A stretch of 64,000 bases of DNA from Benincasa hispida (GCF_009727055.1 NC_052354.1:50295668-50359667), one strand, 5' to 3'. Positions 24,441-37,246 are shown, counted from the stretch's first letter. Program-made: numbers and translations. The notes: generated by a model not told the origin, from the sequence alone.

Positions 24441-25226
24441 CTAAGTAAGCATACTTGAGTACATAGGCAATGACTTCAACTCTAACATGGGTGGTTCTTC
24501 CAAGGATGGCTTAGTGCATTGCGATGTTCGTTCAGATAACTTGAGTGGTTCAAAATTTGACTTAACATGTATTGCGGCGCAATTCACCTCCCACATTGTG
24601 CCGATTCTAAAATCTTCTTCCTCCAACTCTTCTAGGGGCTCGTGCCAAGGTTCTTCCTGCAATTCCTCAACATATTGGCAATTCTTCATATCACTTGGGT
24701 ACTTCAACGCATTGAGAATGTTGAACTTCACTTACTGATCGTCAACCCTGATGGTGAGTTCTCCTTTTTGTACATCGATCAGTGCTCGCCCTATTGCAAG
24801 AAATGGGCGATCCAAGATGATAGGCATTTCTCTGTTAGCTTCATAATCTGATATGATAAAGTCCGTAGGGAAGATAAACTTATCCACTTGCACAAGTACA
24901 TCCTCTATTTTGCCCTCGGGATGCGTTATCGATCTATCGGCCAACTGTAATGTGATTGTGGTTGGTCTTGTGTTGCCTATATTCAGCTTCTTGAAGATCG
25001 ACAAGGGCATTACATTTATGCTCGCCCCTAGATCGCATAGTGCATTTCCGACCTTCTTCCCTCCTATTAAGTAGGGAAATGTAAAACTCCCAGGATCTTT
25101 CATTTTGGTGGGAATGTTGTTTTGAAATAGTGCACTGCATTCATATATTAACACAACTGTTTCATTCTCCTCGATCTTTCTTTTGTTAATAAGTATATCC
25201 TTGAGGAATTTTACATAGCTTGACAT
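24441..25226 (-). pseudogene. Element A aspartic protease and linker to RT
   Basis: Frame 24732-25226 (164 residues) contains ALCDLGASINVMPL, the retropepsin active site in the DLGAS form common in Athila-like elements, and IILDRPFLA near its end. Frame 24441-24731 is the acidic linker (LEELEEEDF) leading to RT. A stop separates them. Confidence 0.85.
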
Positions 25227-25385
25227 CTGTTCTAGAGCTTTTATTAAGGGAATATTGATGTGTAATTGTCGGAGAACGTCCAGGAACCTTTGAAATTGCT
25301 TACTATCATCTTTCTTCTTTAGCTTGGACGGGACAGGTGGATGATCCCGCCGTACTTCTTGTTTATTTGGCTGTTCATTGAGGTC

Positions 25386-26997
25386 CTATGCTTGCTGTGT
25401 TGTAATGACTGGAGGTTGTGTTGATTTAGAATTCAAGTCTTGATGAGATTCATCTCTTGTGGATGTACTTACTTCTGAACTGGTAATTTTGCCTTTACTG
25501 TTTGATTGGTCATCATCGACGGTTAATTCCACTGGTCTTATTATTGAATCTGGTACTGATGGCACAGAGGCTATTGTCTTACCACTTCTCAATGTCATTG
25601 CCTGATATTACTTTTTACCTCGCGACCCCGATGCTCCTGAACTGCTGAGCAGCATACCAGGCGCTTTATTCTTCAACTCAATCGCAAGCTGTTCAATCTG
25701 TTCTTCCAAATCTCTAAGGGAGGTAGCTTGCGACTGTCTAATTGCCTCGCTCTTTTTGATATAATGTTTCAATGACGTCTCTAAAGACGAGGTACTGCAA
25801 GAGGTATCAGATAAGAATGATTGGTCATAGGGTGGTATACTTTGATAACTACCTGGGCTATGGTCCGGATTAATGAAGACCGGAGGGTTGCCTCGATTTC
25901 CTTGATAACTGTTCTGATGAAAGTTGTGGCTCCCCTGGTTGTGATTCCCGTCCCAACTTAAAGTTAGGTGATTCCGCCAACCAGGGTTGTAGGTGTTGCC
26001 AAATGGTTCATTATAGACAGAGTATATGGCCTATTGATTCCACGGGCAGACTTCTGCTGGATGTTCCTCTGTACATTGAACGCAATTCATTGTGGCCACA
26101 TGTGTCAACGCATTAACTTGTGCTGAACCTTGAGAGAGATGTCTTTGTTGATTAGCCATAGTCTGAAAAAGCGGTCATTGTGGTCATCTGGTCTACTAGT
26201 GTGCTCATTGCATTAGTTGGCATAATGACATCTTCTGCTCTCTCTTGCTTCAAACCTCTTTCCTCGAACCCAATATCAATCCATTCATTTGAATGTCACG
26301 AGATGCGATCCAAGATACTTTTTGCTTCCGTATATGATCTGTCCATTAATCCTCATGCTGTGGAGGCATCAGCAACTGCTTGCGTTGGTTGGTCTAAGCC
26401 ATTGTAAAAAGTCTCCATCAGAATGCCATCAGGAATCCCGATATGTGGATAACTCTTCACTAATTGTCTGAATCCCACCTACTCGGTGCTCAAAGTTTCA
26501 TAACCCTTTTGTTCAAAATTCAACACATCCCTCCGTCTCTTTTTGTTGACGACTGGAGGGAAGAATCTATTCATGAACCTTTCGACCAACTGGTCCCATA
26601 CGTTAATCTCATCTGGCTCTAACGACTGAGCCCACCTCTTTGCTTTATCCCGTAGTGTGTACGGGAAAATATATAATCTAAGTCCTTTTTAAGTCACATC
26701 GAGCATAGAGAATGCACTGCACATGTCAACAAAGCTCGTCAAATGAGCATGCGGGGCTTCTCCTTGTAATCCTCCAAATTGCCCCACATTCTGAATCATC
26801 TGCAGCATAATCGGTCGTATCTCAAAGCTTACATTCTCCTCAACCATGGGTCTTGAAATTCTTGGCGAGAAGTTATAAAAATCCGGCACCGCATAGTTCC
26901 TCATAGGAATGTTGCGGTCAGCAGCAAGAAATATGGAGTCTTGCGCTGGCCAATTTTCCCTTTGATTCCCTATGGGTACCTCGTTATTGTTAGCCAT
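25386..26997 (-). pseudogene. Element A gag
   Basis: The start at 26997 reads MANNNEVPIGNQREN, then YAVPDFYNFSPRISRP and GGLQGEAPHAHLTSF of the Retrotrans_gag domain. Stops near 26689 and further left break it. A zinc knuckle CVQCTEEHPAEVC (CX2CX3HX4C) is readable near 26050-26090. Frame 25386-25598 begins MTLRSGKTI, the usual gag-protease junction text. Confidence 0.82.
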
Positions 26998-27213
26998 GCT
27001 TCTTCACCGTTTAATTCAGCCCTGATGTGCTCTTGTGCGAAAAATACACTAGATCTCTGGGTCAGCTTTGAATTTCTGGATCACTTCAGTACTTATAAGC
27101 CGTCAGACTGCTCTTCGCGATAAACAACTAGTACAAAGAGATCTATCCTGCAAAATATCACAAACATATTCAACACTAACTGTTACCAATCCCCCGTAAC
27201 GGCGCCATAAACT
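26998..27213 (-). other. Element A leader and primer binding site
   Basis: The minus-strand site at 27187-27208 begins TGGCGCCGTTACGGGGGATT. The first ten bases are exact to the tRNA-Asp complement and the rest partial. It is six bases from the LTR end. Confidence 0.8.
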
Positions 27214-28593
27214 TGTAACGTATAAATTTGATCTTGTCTTATGTCACACAACGCATGGATGATTATAACGCAAGTTTAACATAAAATGATGCGATGATTC
27301 TAAATAAGCACATGGACAGTGATGAATGATGGAAAGGGAATGTGGATGATGTGTTATGCTTATTCAGACTTTATGCGATACTACTTCAAGTTGTATGCAT
27401 TATTAATGGAATGCTTGTAGAATGCTATGTGTTGTCACAAGTTTCCTTGCGCTGAAACCAAGTATAATTCCAACGTAAGTTTCTCGGAATGATCCGAGGT
27501 CGAACACAGGGATTTCTTAGTTAATGCGTTATGTTCGTGATATATACGACCGAGGGTTCTTCAATTAATAAAAAGAGTGTGTGTGTACAAGTATTTAAAT
27601 TGCGGTAAAGTAAAATATTTCGGTAAAGTAAAGTTGCGATAATAAATAAAGTGTGATAAAAGTAAACCTAAGCTATTATGATAAAAGATACAGGATACTG
27701 ATACATGATACTGAGTTAGAGACTGACTGTGAAGATTATACAAAGGGTCGTGTTATGCGGTGGCAAGTCTTTATGTATGAAACAGAAATAGAAAATGTAA
27801 TTAATATAAACATCGCAAGTTCATTAATTGCATTAAAGATATAACTATGGTTCCGCTTTCCCTTGGCGTACACCTCTCGGTGATCGGCCGCGTTCCCACA
27901 TCTCTGTGGTGAAACAGGGACAAACGTAATGAATGCAAGGTTTCTTCCATCTCTGGAAGTACTTATCACTTTAGTTAACACATTCTTCAACCTTCTCTCG
28001 ATAGGAGGAATGACATCTTCACTTTTGCTTTCATAGGTGAAGATGTCGTCTAGCATGCTTCAGCTAAACATATTTATCTCCTTACCATTGGTTAATTTAC
28101 TTGTTAGATTCATGCTAATTACTAAGGGATTAAGAAAACATCATGGAGAAAGCGGTTAATGGAGGAACGGAAATAAACAGAAAGATGGAGATGTGAATGA
28201 TCATGACATTCAATACTAATATTTAATGTCTGATATATGGTGTGAATGATAGACTAAGAAGATGAATACAATTGATGATAAAGAGATAGAAACAAATACA
28301 GAAAAGTGTCAACGTCTTGACACAGATCTAGACGGTAGATTTGCTTGCCGGCGGATGGAGTGGATGAAGAGAAGAGCTTCTCTCTCAGTCTTGCTCATCC
28401 GGTAGAAGTGACCTTAGTACAGAGCTTCAACAGTGGGGATTGAAAGGATTTACCCTGAGACTCACCTCTCAGCCTTGTCTCTTAAATCTTCCCGGATCTT
28501 CTCCGATTAGGTTCTTCAGACTAGTCTCTCTCTCAATATACAAATATCAAATTATGCTCGTATCAAGTATATTTTCCAATAGAATTTCAGAGG

Positions 28594-28602
28594 CTATTTA
28601 TA
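28594..28602 (-). promoter_or_regulatory. TATA box of A 5' LTR
   Basis: Minus-strand TATAAATAG. This would be the promoter for A's genomic RNA. Confidence 0.55.
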
Positions 28603-28787
28603 GGCTTAGCTTTGACTCTCTGCAGTGTGGACCCCACTTTATTTTTATTGCAATTCCAGAAATGGTGGAGTGAATATTCCTTCTGTTACGCAATCAATCC
28701 CATCAGAAATTCACAACGGTCAGCTGTACACGTGTCAAGATCCTCTGCAATTGCGTTGCTCTTTTGCATCTTCGATCGTTTGCCCGC

Positions 28788-28825
28788 CTGCCTCTTATAC
28801 ACATCTAGATGTGTATAAGAGACAG
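28788..28825. other. Nextera mate-pair junction adapter, copy 3
   Basis: 38-bp palindrome with one mismatch (CTGCCTC for CTGTCTC). About 14 bp (ATCG..TGCCCGC) is repeated on its two sides. Absent from the partner LTR. Confidence 0.95.
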
Positions 28826-29210
28826 ATCGTGTGCCCGCATGCAGTGTTGTTTTTTATTACCGCATACGGTTGAGATTGCGTTAATTGCTTAGCTCTTGAT
28901 CGATTGTCACATGGGCCGCCATTGCGTTAATTGTCTATTCATTTATGAATGATTGACGCAATGCGACGTATATAGATGCGTTGTTCTTTTTCTCTTGAGC
29001 CATGAACGCATGCGGTGACTTGATTTCCTGCAAAACAGACTTGAAATATTCTTTTCTACCATCACAATGGTGTTAGTGGGTGTATTGACGAAAATTTATA
29101 ATTCTTGCATTTTTTAGCTAATTTCTCTACAATTGACGCAACTTTCCTTTCTTTTGGCCGTAATATCTAAATAAGGCAGTATAAATAACTTGTATTTCTA
29201 CAAGTTATCA

Positions 29211-29646
29211 GTCATCCTAGTGAAATAGAAACCTAACTAGTCAACTGTGTACATCTAGTGGTTATTATTTCATTGTCCGATCTTTTGCAAACTCATTGCA
29301 TACGATATCTCCACTTGCATGTCACCTACACTGACGCGTTGGATCATTGCATTTGTCTCAAATACAAAGTGGGTCGTATCCATAGTGTTACCAGGATAAG
29401 GTACTTTATCTTATCCTTGTACTATAAACCTTTTAGGCTATATCTTGAACATTGATCTCTGTATGTCTCCATACACAGTTTAAGACTCATAAGGTAGCCT
29501 CAATTAGTTTATTGGATTTAGGGTTATTAAGAAAAAATAGAAAACAACGTAATGACATTTATTGAATTAACATGAAAAACTCTTTATTGATAACGGTCAA
29601 TTAATAACATTGACTATCTACGAGTTTTAAGGCATAAAACCCAACA
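29211..29646 (-). repeat. Element C 3' LTR, right part
   Basis: Begins with A's right TSD GTCAT and continues the C LTR without loss (compare 55185-55618); ends ACCCAACA at 29646. Confidence 0.88.
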
Positions 29647-30036
29647 AACTCCCACTTGAACCAAAACTCTATTTAGTGGGTTGTACATGATATCAGAATC
29701 CAAAAGACGGGATTATGGTAAATAAATACAATAAACTAGGACATCCATATACCTATTACACATCTCCTATTTGCACTAGATTATACAATATACATGTTTC
29801 GTAGACCTAGATTCTCTAGATGACCCTCGAACACTTTAGCCAAGAGAGCCTTCGTAAATGGATCAACAATGTTCAATGTTGTGCTCTGAGGCAATCTTTA
29901 TAACAATCATATCTCCTCATTGCACAATTTCTCATATCAGGTGATATTTCCTTTCAATATGTTTTCTTCGTTTGTGCCTGCAAGGTTCTTTAGAGTTGGC
30001 TACTGCACCACTGTTGTCACAGTATAAGGTGATGGG
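29647..30036 (-). pseudogene. Element C polypurine tract and RNase H C-terminus
   Basis: The tract AAGTGGGAGTT (minus) abuts the LTR. Minus-strand frames then read the Copia RNase H tail, ending toward J2 at PITLYCDN (text CCC ATC ACC TTA TAC). Broken by stops. Confidence 0.7.
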
Positions 30037-30554
30037 TGATGACTGGTAGAAATGTACGTTATTATAAGCCTTTTATTTAGAATTATGAGGGCTGATAAGA
30101 AGAATATGCAGCGATTATACTAAGAATTCATGAAAAAGTTAGCTTGCGTCGATCAACAATGAAAATCTCTGCTAACCCACTATTATACGTTATTTTGCAT
30201 CCAAATGTCTATTTTTGTAGCTATTGTAGAAATTGATCGCATGCGGTGAATCTCACTCGCAGAGGTGGTCGCATATGTTCGACGCATAGATGTTGCAGCC
30301 ATTAACCACATGCGTCCATCACATAGAGGTTGCGGCTACAGAGTAATAACCTTAATAGAGGGATGAACGCAAGAGTGGTGGAATACGATGGTACTTTGGA
30401 AACCAAGCATGAACGCATACATTGGGAGTATCAAAAGGTGATGTTGACATTTCAGCTACCACGCCGTTAGTAGCAAAGATTCAGAGCAGGTCCTTCACGC
30501 CGTTAGTAGCTAAAATTCAGAGAAAGACCATTAATGCTGTCAGCGATCGAGCTC

Positions 30555-30563
30555 TATAAATAG
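30555..30563 (+). promoter_or_regulatory. TATA box of LTR J2
   Basis: TATAAATAG about 520 bp into the LTR, matching J1 and J3. Confidence 0.55.
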
Positions 30564-30649
30564 AAGCCTTAGAGCCTAACTTCAATTCATCCGAGCTTCT
30601 GCCTTAGGGCAGATCCTTGTGATCCAGACGAAAGTGTGAGGAGATATTC

Positions 30650-30687
30650 CTGTCTCTTATACACATCTAGATGTGTATAAGAGACAG
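30650..30687. other. Nextera mate-pair junction adapter, copy 4
   Basis: Perfect 38-bp palindrome of two mosaic ends inside J2; absent at the matching place in J1 (near 6965). Confidence 0.97.
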
Positions 30688-30871
30688 CTAGGAGTTCTTC
30701 ATTCCTCCAACCATTCCAAGTGACGATCGGAGCTTAGTCGGAGTTAGATCTCGAGAGAGAGTAGTCCACCCCCCATCCATGGCACCACCGGCAGCCTTGA
30801 CACACATCTGATGGAAGCAAGACATTGCTCATCTGGCTTTCCATTTCTCTTCTATCTCTGTATTGTATTAC

Positions 30872-30909
30872 CTGTCTCTTATACACATCTAGATGTGTAT
30901 AAGAGACAG
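30872..30909. other. Nextera mate-pair junction adapter, copy 5
   Basis: Perfect 38-bp palindrome. The ~60 bp ending TCTCTGTATTGTATTA is present on both sides (30811-30871 and 30915-30977). Confidence 0.97.
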
Positions 30910-32171
30910 CTCCTGATGGAAGCAAGATATTGCCTCCATCTAGCCCTCCATTTCTCTTCTATCTCTGTATTGTATTACATTGTGACTTCAGATATTAATA
31001 CATTTTGTGATCAATGCATTTCTTTATCTCCTTTGATTCCATCTTCATTTACCTCTGCATTATCATCCTTTACTTTGATTGCAACGACTAAGTAAGATTG
31101 CTAGAGTATCGCATACTTAATCATGCGACATAGACATGTGAAGCATGTAACAAACCACCGAGAGGTGTGTGTTGCGCGAGTGTTGTGAGAAAATCCTCTT
31201 TGCTTAGTGTGAGGCTATGGCAATGCTTGTCTATGAGCGATCGCAATGCTTGTCTATGAGCAGAATCAATAGTGACTAACTGCCCGAGAGGGTAAGTAAT
31301 TGAACTCACTAAGCAAAATAAGCAGTGTTCCTAGGGATAGGAATAATCTTATGTCAACCATGCTTTATATGATTACCTTGTCTTATGAGTGCATCATTCA
31401 TCATTTGGGCTTACTTGGGAGAGTAGTCTAAAAACCAAATCTAGGCTTGGGAGAGACAGATTGGATTGCATAAGCAAGAATAGAGGCTTAGGAATAAGTT
31501 CTGTTTGCTATTACACAGCGTATGCACCCTATAGATAGGATATGAAAGTATGCGGTCACATCGCATGCGTCCAGAAGTAGGATACGATGGTATGCGGTCA
31601 CTTTGTTTATGTGTGGGAGCGTGTGAGTAAGAATAGAGACTTAGACATAAGTCCTATCAATACTATCGCATATGCATCGCATGTGTCTTAGTCAATTGTG
31701 TGTAGCATAATCGCATAACTTGTGTTGGTTGGGGTTACCCTTGCGATCAAGATTATTGATGCAGTGAAGTCATCCCTACCACCATTTTATCTATTTTTTC
31801 CATAGATCTAATTAGGCATTAACAATTGCCGTGTCTCCAACTCTCATTGTCATACTTCCATTGCTTAATCTGTTTAGTTAGGAGTAGGAGTAGCACATAG
31901 CCCTCAAACTTCAATATTCTTTTATTCTTCGCCACAACACATTACCTTATAACATTTAGCTACAAGTCCTTGAGTTCGACCTTAGATCACCCGAGAAACT
32001 TGTGTTCTCGTTATACTTAGCGAGATAGCAAGAAAACTTGTGGCAGGAATGCATGGTCATCGCATAGATTTTTAGACGCATATTGCATATCCCTTAGTTC
32101 AACGCATGACTAGTGACGCATGGAGAATGAACAATGAACACATATTTATTTACTCCATTTTCCTTACATCA

Positions 32172-33964
32172 ATTGGCAAGTCCATATTTGAAACCACTTC
32201 CAAATCACTTAGAAACTTCTTGAGCCAAATATTTTCCTTTGTTGCTTAACGAGCAACTACATACTTAGTTTCCATAGTGGAATCTGCAATGAATCCTTAC
32301 TTGATACTATGCCATACTACAGCTCTGTCGTTCAGGGTAAACATTGATCTTGATGTGAATTTCCTAGAATCCTTGTCAGTTTGGAAATCAGAGTCGTCCC
32401 ATCAGGATCAAATCCTTAGCTTCATACACTAGTTTGTAGTCCCTCGTTCTCCTAAGATACTTGGGGATGTTCTTAACTGCAGTCCAATGGTCTAACCCTG
32501 GATTGGACTGGTATCTACTGACTATTCCCACTGCATAATAAATGTCTGGCCTAGTGTAGAGCATAACATACATTAAGCTGCCCACACTTGAGGCATGGGA
32601 ACACGTCTCATATCCTCAACTTCTTAAAGTGTCTTAGGACACTGTTCCTTAGACAAGTGAACCCCATGCCTGAAAGGTAATAAACCCTTCTTAGAGTTCT
32701 GTATCGAATATTAGTTCAACATTTTTTCGATATAAGTTACTAAGATAGAGCCAATGTTCTGTTCTTGCGATCCCTAATTATTTGGATCCCAAGTACATAT
32801 TGCGCCTCTCTCAAATCTTCATTTTGAATTGGGTGTCAACCATTCCTTAATGTCAGCAAGGTACCTTAGATCATTCCCAATGAATAGGATATCATCGCAT
32901 AAAGTACTAAAAAACTATTTTATCATTGATTATTTTCTTGTAGATACAAGGTTCAACATTTTGATCAAAACCAAAAAATTTGATTGTTGTATCAAATCTA
33001 TTGTTCCAAGATCTGGATGCCTGTTTCAACCTATAAATGGATCGATTTAGCTTGCAAACTTTTTATTCCTAACCTTAGGCTATGAACTCCTCGGGCTGAG
33101 ACATAAAGATATTCTCTTCAAGATTGCCATTTAGAAAAGTAGTCTTGACATCCATTTTCAAAATCTCATAGCCATAATATGTGGCTATGGACAAGAGAAT
33201 CCTTATAGACTTAAGCATAAGCAACAAGGGGAAAAAAAGTTTCCTCATAGTCAATCCCTTCCCTCTGGGTATAACCCTTTACTACAAGTCTAATTTTAAA
33301 GGTCTGTACCTTTCCAACTACATCTCTCTTTCTTTTATAAATCCATTCATACCCTATGGATTTAGCCCCTTCAAGTGGATCTACAAGCTACCATATTGAA
33401 TTGGAGTACATAGATTTCTTTTTAAGGTCCATGGCTTTGACTCATTGGTCTATGTCTACGTCATCCATTGTCTGCTTATAGGACAATGGATCCTCATCAC
33501 TATCATTTGGTATGACAACCTGAGTTTTAGTTAAACCTAAGTAACGATCAGGATGTATCACAACCCTCCTACTGAGTTGAGGCATTCTCAATGATTGAGA
33601 AGGATGAGACTGACCTGAAGTGTTGGCTTCTTCATTAACTCTTGATAAAGGACCAACTACATCAGCAACCCTTGTTGATACTTCAGTAGCTTCACTTAAT
33701 ACTATTTTCCTACGTGGTTTATAATCTTTTATGTGGTATTCCTCTAAAAATGTAGCGTTTGTCGATATAAACACCTTATTTTCTTGAGGGTCATAAAACA
33801 GACTATCTCTCGTTTCCTTAGAGTAACCAACAAATTAGCATAATCTTGAACGAGGTTCTAGCTTCTTAGGATTTGTCACTAAAACATGTGCAAGACAGCC
33901 TCAAATTTTGAAGTAATGTAAACTCGACTTACGCCCCCTCTATAACTCGAAAGGTGTTCTTGGG
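32172..33964 (-). pseudogene. Element C RNase H, RT and integrase C-terminus
   Basis: Minus frame 32388-32585 reads GSLMYVMLYTRPDIYYAVGI, the end of Copia RT, and RYQSNPGLDHWTAVKNI of RNase H. Around 32885-32900 the YxDD box is hit by a one-base frameshift. Frame 33442-33774 reads PLSYKQTMDDVD, the start of RT. The interval 33780-33964 is the integrase C-terminus (KKLEPRSRL region), ending abruptly at element D. Confidence 0.85.
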
Positions 33965-34258
33965 GAGAACTCGTAGAGGTTGGGTGACGCATAGTCTCGA
34001 ATGGGCCTGTTGCGGCCGTTCACCAATAGGATGGGATTCGCCATGACATTATTTTCATTTGGTGCTCTATTTGCTGGTTGTTCCGCGATGTTATCTTTCT
34101 CTTATTGTTGTTATTGGCGACTATCTCTCAATCTTCGTCAGAATGTTCTTTCAATCTTTGGGTCGTAATGCGCCAGAGATTGAAAGCTGCAAAGAAAATC
34201 AGAAAATTACCGTTTGCACACTGTATTGTCGAAGTCCCAGGCAATGGCGCCAAAAACT
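33965..34258 (-). pseudogene. D' truncated gag start, leader and primer site
   Basis: Nearly identical to 46045-46341. Includes the gag N-terminus on the minus strand, a leader, and a primer site TGGCGCCATTGCCTGGG (about 34230-34250), better preserved than that of D. The left edge abuts C integrase at a shared GGGGAGAA. Confidence 0.8.
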
Positions 34259-35928
34259 TGATGCATTATTTTATGCGATGAAATAATGGTAAGGATTGCA
34301 TTGGTGGAAAATGCATTGAGCATGTAAGTATTCTCAGTAAGATCCAAGTATAAATTCTACTGAGTTGCCTGGTAAGCCCAGGGTCGAACTTAGGGGCTAA
34401 GGAAAACAATATGCGATGGTTATTTTAGATCACTTTGCGGTAACAAATAAATCAAGTGGTTGGTTGGTTTATTGTTTACAGTATAAAATGTATGCGGTGG
34501 AGTTAAGAAAAGAATTAATAATACGAAGGATGCAATGAATATGCAGGGAAAAGGGTTGAGAAAGGGTTTAGCTAACACTTCCTAGGAATGCGTTCATTGT
34601 TATGTGATCATGCTACATACACACAACAACAAATCATCTCTCAATGCAAATGCTACGGCTTCTAGTTTTAGAATGCATGAAATATTGCGATAATGTCTAT
34701 AGGACTTACACATAAGCCTCTATTCTTGCCTATGCGATGATGATTGACACACACATACAATGCGACCACATACTACCATAACCTATCTCTAGGGTGTATG
34801 CGATGCATGTTGGTAAACAGAGCTTATCTCCAAGTCCCTATCTCTTTCTTATGAAGATCTAATCTTGCTCTCTCGAGTCTAGATTCTAACCTAGCTCTCT
34901 CAAGTTTTAGGTTCTTTCTTTAGACTTTCTCTCGAGTAGCTCTAAAGGGGTGTTGGGTGCAACATAAGACAAGATGATTGCATGCAATGAAGATCCTAGG
35001 TCATGTTAGCTAAGTACTTCTCAACCCATTTGATAGATTTAGCTACTCATGCATGTTTTAAAGAGAGTGAACAGATGTAGATAAGTAACTTCCATTTTAT
35101 AGATAAATTGACAATGCAGAATAAGAATAAAGAATATGGTAACAATTTCTTGCTTCCCAGGGCTTTTACACTGTTCTTCTCTACTCTGCTCAAAAGATAT
35201 TCTTGCTCTCGTAAGAGTTGGCCTTCTCTTTGTCTTTCCAGGCCTCCTGGGTTCTCTCTCGAGCTGACCAGGACGATCTTCTGCTGTCTTTTCCCTTCTC
35301 TCACTTTCACCTTCTAAGTATAACAAAAACTAAGAACAAGAACTCTAAGACTAGGCGAACTAACTAACTGAATGAACTTCTTCACTGAAGATGGCCCTCG
35401 GTATTTATAGAGTTTTAGGGTGAGAAGCTTTTTCTCTCTTATGTTTACACTGATGGGATGGCATTAATTCTCTGTCTGATAATCCGAATAATTGTCACCG
35501 AAAAGTTGAGTGTGCTTGCTATAGTAGGTCGTTAATGGCTTGTCAACTTAATTCGGAGTCGACCGTCATCAGCTTTCTGTCCCATCGTGATTTATTAAGC
35601 TTTCACCCAGATGTACCCACCTTGATGCGCCGAATTTATGTGGCCACCTTCTCGAGTAGATTTTCGAACGCAAACGATCGCATAGCCTTGCGGTCGCAAT
35701 CTATTATGCGTTCAGACGTTAATTTCTTCGGATCGCATTTCTGCCTTGCGTCAATGCATTTTCTTGCACAAAAATATATAAGTTAACTGTTTTAGTGCGA
35801 TGGACGCATGCGATCGCAATGTTGTGAACTTAATGCTTTTGGACGAATTATTGTATATTTTTATCATCGCAATCCTACATTATTTTATGATTCTGCATTG
35901 TAATAACGTGCATTTCTGCCCGTTATCA
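34259..35928 (-). repeat. Element D 3' LTR (shared with D')
   Basis: 1670 bp, TGATGC...TTATCA. Minus-strand TATAAATAC at 35401-35409, U5 block near 34335-34400, and terminal hairpin at 35903-35926 with a GAAA loop. Lacks the 52-bp duplication of its partner. Confidence 0.88.
35401..35409 (-). promoter_or_regulatory. TATA box of D left LTR
   Basis: Minus-strand TATAAATAC, matched at 47500-47508 in the right LTR. Confidence 0.5.
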
Positions 35929-37246
35929 CACCTAAATTTAAACAATGCTAGTCCTCAAGCATAAGCTAAAGATTTCCTTTAAGTCGATCGCCTTCTCTTT
36001 CTTAGATTTCTCAAGGATGCCTTATTCGAATCCTATACACCAAAATCTCCTTAATTCTTATCCAAGTCTCTTCTTAAAATATTTCTAAAATTTAGGGATT
36101 GCAAGTTTAACCTTCAAAAAGATTTTACTAGATTCCATGGCATCGCATGATTTGTTTCATAAAAAAACTTTTTCACTGGGTTATTTTCAAATGATTTTTA
36201 TCCTTGCGTAATTTAGACATATTATTTATTTTTATATTTTTTTCTATGACCTTGCGCTGATCCAAGTGCCTAGCCTTCGTTTTGGCTTGCACCTACGTGT
36301 GTCATGCGGACATCCAACTACGAGTAAAGCGCTCTTTCTTAGTCTAAACTCATGCCCAATTGGTAGCAGAGTTGCGATAATTTATTTATGCGTTGATCAC
36401 GATTCCTACCTTTGTTTTGGCATGCCCCCACGTGTGTCATGCGGACATCCAACTACGAGTAGGATCCGATTGCAATGTTATGATTTTTTTTAACAAAAAA
36501 AAAATGGCAAGGTTGAAAATGAATACCACATCCCCAAATTTAAAACGCAGCAATGTCCCCATTGCTGAAAGATTGAAAGAAGTCATGCAATGTTCTTAGG
36601 AAGTTTCGTAAAGGGTCAGTTTGAAAGAAAGCTAGCAGACCACTAACTTCTAGAAATATTTCATGAGAAAACTGTCCTAAAATTAAGTTGATTCTAGAAT
36701 ATATGGAAAAAAAAATAGAAGTATGCGTTTCATCATTGAAATCGTAATTGGCAAAGAGAAATAATGCGGTGACTTACTAAATTAATCAATGTTAAATGAT
36801 TATGTCAACTAAAAAGGATGCAATGATGAAATTTTCAAAATTAAAATACGATGCGATAGTGCAAAATTTGGAATAAATAAAGTTAAGGAAAGATATAACC
36901 CCAAATTTGCGCTGCCGCCCGCATTATTTGTGGACGCATCCTGCTTTGCGGTAACTGTTTTCTTTGATTACGGTGATGAAATAAAGTAGTTGCGTCTTCG
37001 TGTAGTGCCTCCGCAATCGTTCACCTCGATCATTGCAAGGAAAACATTGAGAGGGTCAAATAATAATAAAACAAAGTTAACAAAATGCCATTTTTTTTTG
37101 TAGATAAGCAACAAATAGCGAAATGAAAATACTAAAAGGGAATAGAGATAAGTTCATGAATTTAGGATTTCAAAGGATAGTTCACAAAACTTGTGTCCTT
37201 GATGAATTTGATTCGCATGATTGTGCAGGGACCGCCCACTTCTTTT
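35929..37246 (-). other. Element D 3' noncoding region
   Basis: Polypurine tract (decayed) at 35929-35940, motif pair at 36276-36324 and 36411-36459, and further polypurine-like tracts near 36531-36540 and 36899-36908. No coding frame. Confidence 0.65.
36276..36459 (-). repeat. Paired 49-bp 3' motif, element D
   Basis: Copies at 36276-36324 and 36411-36459, starts 135 bp apart. Both contain CACGTG or the near form TACGTG. Confidence 0.78.

Larger units (their letters stand above)
17801..29210 (-). mobile_element. Element A: complete Athila-like Ty3 retrotransposon, 11,410 bp
   Basis: Both ends are defined: TGTAACG at 17801 and TTATCA at 29210, flanked by a perfect GTCAT duplication (17796-17800, 29211-29215). 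The order on the minus strand is 5' LTR, tRNA-Asp-type primer site, gag, protease, RT, RNase H, integrase, 1.7 kb of noncoding DNA, polypurine tract, 3' LTR. The pre-insertion site survives as the other C LTR at 55170-55200. LTR ends differ by a few percent, mostly transitions. Every gene is broken, so A is non-autonomous now. The 5' LTR carries an adapter. Confidence 0.93.
27214..29210 (-). repeat. Element A 5' LTR
   Basis: 1997 bp including the adapter (28788-28825). Minus-strand TATAAATAG at 28594-28602, U5 block near 27437-27515, and a perfect terminal hairpin at 29185-29208 (arms ATAACTTGTA and TACAAGTTAT, loop GAAA). Confidence 0.92.
30037..32171 (+). repeat. Solo LTR J2, inside C RNase H
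   Basis: TGATGACTGG...TTACATCA, flanked by ATGGG (30032-30036) and ATTGG (32172-32176). Removing it joins C's RNase H reading PI|TLY on the minus strand. 2135 bp includes two adapters and duplicated flanks. TATAAATAG at 30555-30563; U5 block near 31963-32040. Confidence 0.85.

Noticed and set aside
30734..31095. A conserved peptide (SYTHLDVYKRQ) shared by unrelated ORFs, as a possible novel domain
   Set aside because: It is the translation of the adapter.
35039..35326. ORFs in D LTRs (also 47133-47418) as genes
   Set aside because: They overlap on both strands inside LTRs and match no domain; chance frames.
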